In this document: positions 59,148 through 64,000 of the stretch, in pieces
How the letters are laid out: each line of letters starts with the position of its first letter
Numbering within the stretch: position 1 is the first letter of the stretch
Source: Sphingomonas sp. KR3-1
GTDB taxonomy: Bacteria > Pseudomonadota > Alphaproteobacteria > Sphingomonadales > Sphingomonadaceae
Length of the DNA: 64,000 nt
Direction of reading: 5' to 3'
Assembly (NCBI RefSeq): GCF_040049295.1
Contig: NZ_JBDZDQ010000001.1
Span: 1,922,001 to 1,986,000, forward strand
The notes under the pieces: model-generated
Databases searched by the model: none
Seen by the model: only the letters and a program-made list of their open reading frames with translations
Told to the model about the DNA's origin: nothing
Translations under genes and position numbers: made by a program

Positions 59148-60523
59148 CGCCCTTCCTCCTCGCGGCCCTGCTTCGCCGCTGCGATTGCCTCGCGCACCCG
59201 CATTGGGGAAGTGCCCCCGAAGCTGGTGCGGCTCGATACCGAGGCATCGACGCTGAGAACGCCATATACGCGTTCGTCGATCCGCGCGTCGATTTCCTTG
59301 AGTTGGGTGATCGATAGCTGATCGAGCCGGATTCCGGCGCTTTCCGCCGCCGCAACCGCGCGCCCGGTGATGTGGTGCGCCTCGCGGAACGGGATGCCGC
59401 CCTCGCGCACCAGCCAGTCGGCAAGATCGGTCGCGGTCGAGAAGCCGGCCTCGGCGGCGGCGCGCATGCGCTCCAGCCGGAAGCTCGCGCTCTCCACCAT
59501 GCCCGTCATCGCCGCGATGCTGAGCCCGAGCAGGTCATGCGCCTCGAACACCGGCGGCTTGTCGTCCTGCATGTCCTTCGAATAGGCGAGCGGCAGGCCC
59601 TTCATCGTGATCATCAGCGATACGAGCGCGCCGGTGATCCGCCCGCTATGTCCGCGCACCAGTTCGGCGGCATCGGGGTTGCGCTTCTGCGGCATGATCG
59701 AGCTGCCGGTCGACCATTGGTCGCTCAGCGACACGAAGCCGAAGGGCTGGCTCGCCCAGATCACGAATTCCTCGGCCAGCCGGCTGAGATGCAGCGCGGT
59801 CTGCGCGGCCGCGGTGAGATACTCGATCGCGAAGTCGCGGTCGGAGACCGAATCGAGCGAGTTGCGCGTCGGCCCGTCAAAGCCGAGTGCCTTCGCCGTC
59901 GCTTCGCGGTCGAGGTTGAAGCCGGTGCCGGCCAGCGCCGCCGATCCGAGCGGGCAGAGGTTGAGGCGCGCGCGGGCATCGCGGAGCCGCGAACGATCGC
60001 GCGCGAACATCTCGAAATAGGCCATCAGATGATGCCCCAGCGTCACCGGCTGCGCGACCTGAAGGTGCGTGAAGCCCGGCATCACGCTGTCGGCATGTTC
60101 CTCGGCGCGCGCCAGCAGCGCGTCCTGCAGCGCGCCCAGCGCCGCCTCGGCCTGGTCCACGGCGTCGCGCACCCACAGGCGGAAGTCGGTCGCGACCTGG
60201 TCGTTGCGCGAGCGGGCGGTGTGCAGGCGCCCCGCGGTCGGGCCGATCTTTTGCGCCAGCCGCGATTCGGCGAGCATGTGGATGTCTTCGAGCGCCAGGT
60301 CCTCGGGCACGCCCTTGGCCTCGAAATCGGCCGCGACGTCGCCCAGCCCGGCATGGATCGCCGCTGCATCTTCCGCCCCGATGATGCCCTGCGCGCCCAG
60401 CATCGTGACATGCGCCTGCGATCCGCGCAGATCCTGTCGCCACATCCGCTTGTCGAAGGGGATGGATGCGTTAATCTCGCGCATCACCGCAGACGGGCCT
60501 TCGGCGAAGCGCCCACCCCACAT
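59144..60523 (-). CDS. argH: Argininosuccinate lyase
   Basis: ArgH releases arginine and fumarate from argininosuccinate. The 459-residue protein starts [10 protein letters not shown], has [28 protein letters not shown] and the flexible catalytic loop [12 protein letters not shown] with its serine. Length is standard. The nearest purine-rich ribosome site (AAGGA) is unusually far, 13 bases, from the ATG. It is divergent from the thioredoxin-like gene with only 16 bp between start codons. Confidence 0.96.
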   Translation of the reverse strand: MWGGRFAEGPSAVMREINASIPFDKRMWRQDLRGSQAHVTMLGAQGIIGAEDAAAIHAGLGDVAADFEAKGVPEDLALEDIHMLAESRLAQKIGPTAGRLHTARSRNDQVATDFRLWVRDAVDQAEAALGALQDALLARAEEHADSVMPGFTHLQVAQPVTLGHHLMAYFEMFARDRSRLRDARARLNLCPLGSAALAGTGFNLDREATAKALGFDGPTRNSLDSVSDRDFAIEYLTAAAQTALHLSRLAEEFVIWASQPFGFVSLSDQWSTGSSIMPQKRNPDAAELVRGHSGRITGALVSLMITMKGLPLAYSKDMQDDKPPVFEAHDLLGLSIAAMTGMVESASFRLERMRAAAEAGFSTATDLADWLVREGGIPFREAHHITGRAVAAAESAGIRLDQLSITQLKEIDARIDERVYGVLSVDASVSSRTSFGGTSPMRVREAIAAAKQGREEEGR

Positions 60524-60539
60524 TGCATTGGAGCTGTCC

Positions 60540-61127
60540 TTGCGCTCGGCTATCTCACTTCTCCTGCTCGGCACCCTCATGATCGCGGGGTGCGATAAGC
60601 GCTCCGGGCCCGGAAGCCAAGCAAACGAAACTATCCCGGCGGCCAATGCTGCGTCCGGCGCGGCGACTGCCGGCGCCACTGCCGACAAGGGCACGCTCGA
60701 TCGCAGCCACAAGGGCGAGGCGGCCCCCGACTTCCCCTTCGCCGATCCGGAGGGCAAGACGGTCACGCTCGCCGCCTTCGCCGGCAAGCCGGTGCTGCTC
60801 AATCTCTGGGCGACCTGGTGCATCCCGTGCCGCGCCGAAATGCCGACGCTGGACGCGCTCGCCGGACAGAAGGGCGACGCCCTGCCGGTGATCACGCTCA
60901 GCCAGGACGGCAAGGGCCGCGCCGAGGTCGATCCCTATTTCGCCAAGGCCGGCTTCAAGCATCTCAAGCCCTGGACCGACAAGGACACCGCCTTCAGCCT
61001 GGGCCTGAACGTCAATCTGCCGACCACGATCCTCTATGATTCGGCAGGCAAGGAAGTGTGGCGCGTCTCGGGCGAGATGGACTGGGCGGGGGCCAGGGCC
61101 GCAGCACTGCTGGCGGAGGCCCACTAA
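60540..61127 (+). CDS. TlpA-family thioredoxin-like lipoprotein
   Basis: This 195-residue protein has a lipoprotein signal ([18 protein letters not shown], Cys18) and a thioredoxin fold with the redox pair WCIPC (93-97), in the order [25 protein letters not shown]. It is probably a periplasmic thiol-disulfide reductant. I chose TTG 60540 because it gives a perfect leader and has GGAG six bases upstream; TTG 60528 is an alternative. Its last 30 bases are duplicated just after the stop. The target protein is unknown. Confidence 0.87.
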   Translation: MRSAISLLLLGTLMIAGCDKRSGPGSQANETIPAANAASGAATAGATADKGTLDRSHKGEAAPDFPFADPEGKTVTLAAFAGKPVLLNLWATWCIPCRAEMPTLDALAGQKGDALPVITLSQDGKGRAEVDPYFAKAGFKHLKPWTDKDTAFSLGLNVNLPTTILYDSAGKEVWRVSGEMDWAGARAAALLAEAH

Positions 61128-61159
61128 ACGCCGCAGCGCTGCTGGCGGAGGCCAGCTAA
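61098..61159 (+). repeat. Short tandem duplication of a gene 3' end
   Basis: The last 30 bases of the thioredoxin-like gene (61098-61127, ending in TAA) recur at 61130-61159, again ending in TAA, with 27 of 30 positions identical. The second copy lies in the 73-bp gap before rutB. A remnant of replication slippage is the simplest explanation. Confidence 0.8.
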
Positions 61160-61200
61160 GGCGCTTGCGCTGAGGGTTCTTCTGGGGAACACTCGCGCAA

Positions 61201-61929
<729 letters not shown>

Positions 61930-61932
61930 GCG

Positions 61933-62316
61933 ATGCCGTTCGAGCCGATCAACCCGCCCCAGTTCCCCACCCCGATCGCGCCCTATTCGGCCGGCGCCAG
62001 GGCGGGCAACACGGTCTATGTCTCGGGCGTACTGGCGCTGGGCGAGGGCGGCATCGTCCTCCATGTCGGTGATGCCGCCGGCCAGACGCGGCATATCCTC
62101 GAAGTGATCAAGACCACGCTCGAGGCAGCCGGGGCGACCCTCGAGGATGTGGCGATGAACCATATCTTCCTCAAGGATTTTGCCGACTATCCCGTCTTCA
62201 ACCAGATCTATGCCGAGTATTTCCCCGGCGCCAAGCCGGCGCGCTATTGCATCAAGGCCGATCTGGTGAAGCCCGATTGCCTGGTCGAGATCGCCTCGGT
62301 GGCGCATATCGGCTGA
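61933..62316 (+). CDS. rutC: 3-aminoacrylate deaminase RutC
   Basis: RutC is a RidA/YjgF-family enzyme acting on 3-aminoacrylate. The 127-residue protein has the family IAPYSAGARAGNTVYVSGVL, and AKPARYCIKADLVKPDCLVE near the end with the conserved arginine. It is embedded between rutB and rutD, sharing one base with the latter, which supports rutC over a general RidA. Confidence 0.95.
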   Translation: MPFEPINPPQFPTPIAPYSAGARAGNTVYVSGVLALGEGGIVLHVGDAAGQTRHILEVIKTTLEAAGATLEDVAMNHIFLKDFADYPVFNQIYAEYFPGAKPARYCIKADLVKPDCLVEIASVAHIG

Positions 62317-63092
62317 TGCCCGAGGCGGCGGGGCTCTATTATGAGGATCATGGCAGCGGCCCCCCGCTGATCCTTTCCGCCGGCATGGGCGGATCGGGCA
62401 AGTACTGGCGGCCCAATCTGGCCGCGCTCGCCGAGCGCCACCGCCTCATCCTCTACGATCATCGCGGCACCGCCCGCTCGGACCGCACCGTCACCCCACG
62501 CCTCGAAAGCATCGGCGACGATATCCGCCTGCTGATGGACGCGCTGGAGATCGAGCGCGCCTCGATCCTCGGCCACGCGATCGGTGGCATGGGCGGGCTG
62601 AGCCTCGCGCTCGACACCCCCGAGCGTGTGGACCGGCTGGTGGTGGTCAATGGCTGGGGCCGGCTCGATCCCTATACGAGGCGCTGCTTCGATGCCCGGC
62701 TGGCGCTGCTGCGTGCCTATGGCCCGGGCAAATATGTCGATGCCCAGCCGATCTTCCTCTTCCCGCCGCAGTGGATATCCGAGAACAGCGAGCGGCTGGA
62801 CGAAGAGGCGAAGCATCATGTCGCCGGCTTCCCCACCGAGATGGTCGAGGCGCGCATCCTCGAAGCGCTGAGGTTCGACCTGATCGACCGGCTGGAGGCA
62901 TACCCGCTCGCCACCCCCGTGCTGCTGCTTGCCAGCGAGGACGACGCACTCGTCCCGCCCGGCTGCTCGGCCCGGCTTGCGCAAGCCATTCCGCAGGCGC
63001 AACTTGTTCGGATGCCTTGGGGAGGGCACGCCTGCAACGTCACCGATCCGGCGGGCTTCGAGGCCCGTGTTCTGGCATTTCTGGGGAGCTAA
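62316..63092 (+). CDS. rutD: Aminoacrylate hydrolase RutD
   Basis: RutD is an alpha/beta-hydrolase-fold protein of the Rut pathway. The 258-residue protein reads [29 protein letters not shown] and [17 protein letters not shown]. The nucleophile elbow has alanine (GHAIG) in place of serine, as in E. coli RutD. The [13 protein letters not shown] end is a strong family match. Confidence 0.94.
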   Translation: MPEAAGLYYEDHGSGPPLILSAGMGGSGKYWRPNLAALAERHRLILYDHRGTARSDRTVTPRLESIGDDIRLLMDALEIERASILGHAIGGMGGLSLALDTPERVDRLVVVNGWGRLDPYTRRCFDARLALLRAYGPGKYVDAQPIFLFPPQWISENSERLDEEAKHHVAGFPTEMVEARILEALRFDLIDRLEAYPLATPVLLLASEDDALVPPGCSARLAQAIPQAQLVRMPWGGHACNVTDPAGFEARVLAFLGS

Positions 63093-63096
63093 TCAC

Positions 63097-64000
<904 letters not shown>

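Noticed and set aside
60069..60539. Upstream extension of the thioredoxin-like protein to an ATG at 60069
   Set aside because: It would overlap argH by 455 bases and bury the lipoprotein signal in the middle of the protein.

Overview
The window is a contiguous piece of a high-GC alphaproteobacterial chromosome, very probably Sphingomonas or a close sphingomonad. The assignment rests on the high GC, the sphingomonad-type gene neighbours (DUF4169, metX-metW, hisC-tyrA, ftsEX-ydcF-plsC, argH-lptM-lysA), the TonB-dependent receptor style and the extragenic palindromes. No species can be named from sequence alone. I see no phage, insertion sequence, CRISPR array or integrase.

Layout. 1-9.6 kb is housekeeping: the 3' part of feoB, DUF4169, ssb, a small lipoprotein, a metX-GNAT-metW-pirin operon, a flavin amine oxidase, and hisC-tyrA. 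9.6-14.7 kb holds the envelope and division cluster ftsE-ftsX-ydcF-plsC, a zinc-ribbon membrane protein and a MATE exporter. tRNA-Leu(GAG) and a TonB-dependent receptor follow (14.8-18.0 kb).

From 18.1 to 53.6 kb lies a nearly complete flagellar locus. On the minus strand are motAB and flgBCDEFGHIJKL. On the plus strand are a second, PomAB-like stator pair with flgA, then flgM-flgN, a transglycosylase-like gene, flhA and fliA. After an M28 peptidase and the convergent fliC come a sigma54 activator, fliEFGHIJKLMNOPQR, flhB and fliDS. I find no flhF, flhG or che genes. The promoters I can read fit a sigma54 middle class (flgB, the pomA-like gene, the transglycosylase gene) and a FliA/FlgM-controlled late class (motA, flgM, fliD, possibly fliC). 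Between the divergent flgB and pomA-like sigma54 promoters lie two identical dyads (CGGCA-N6-TGCCG) exactly 22 bp apart, a good candidate enhancer for the activator.

53.6-64 kb returns to metabolism: a CaiB/BaiF-family CoA-transferase, an FMN reductase, an unusual response regulator, a CorA/ZntB transporter, a siroheme-synthase N-domain protein, lysA-lptM-argH, a thioredoxin-like lipoprotein, and a pyrimidine-catabolism operon rutB-rutC-rutD-rutA, with rutA cut by the window end.

The most unusual points are the compact PomAB-like stator pair beside a normal MotAB, FliM without the N-terminal CheY-binding peptide, FlgH without a lipobox cysteine, three independent micro-duplications at gene 3' ends, and two families of dispersed extragenic repeats.
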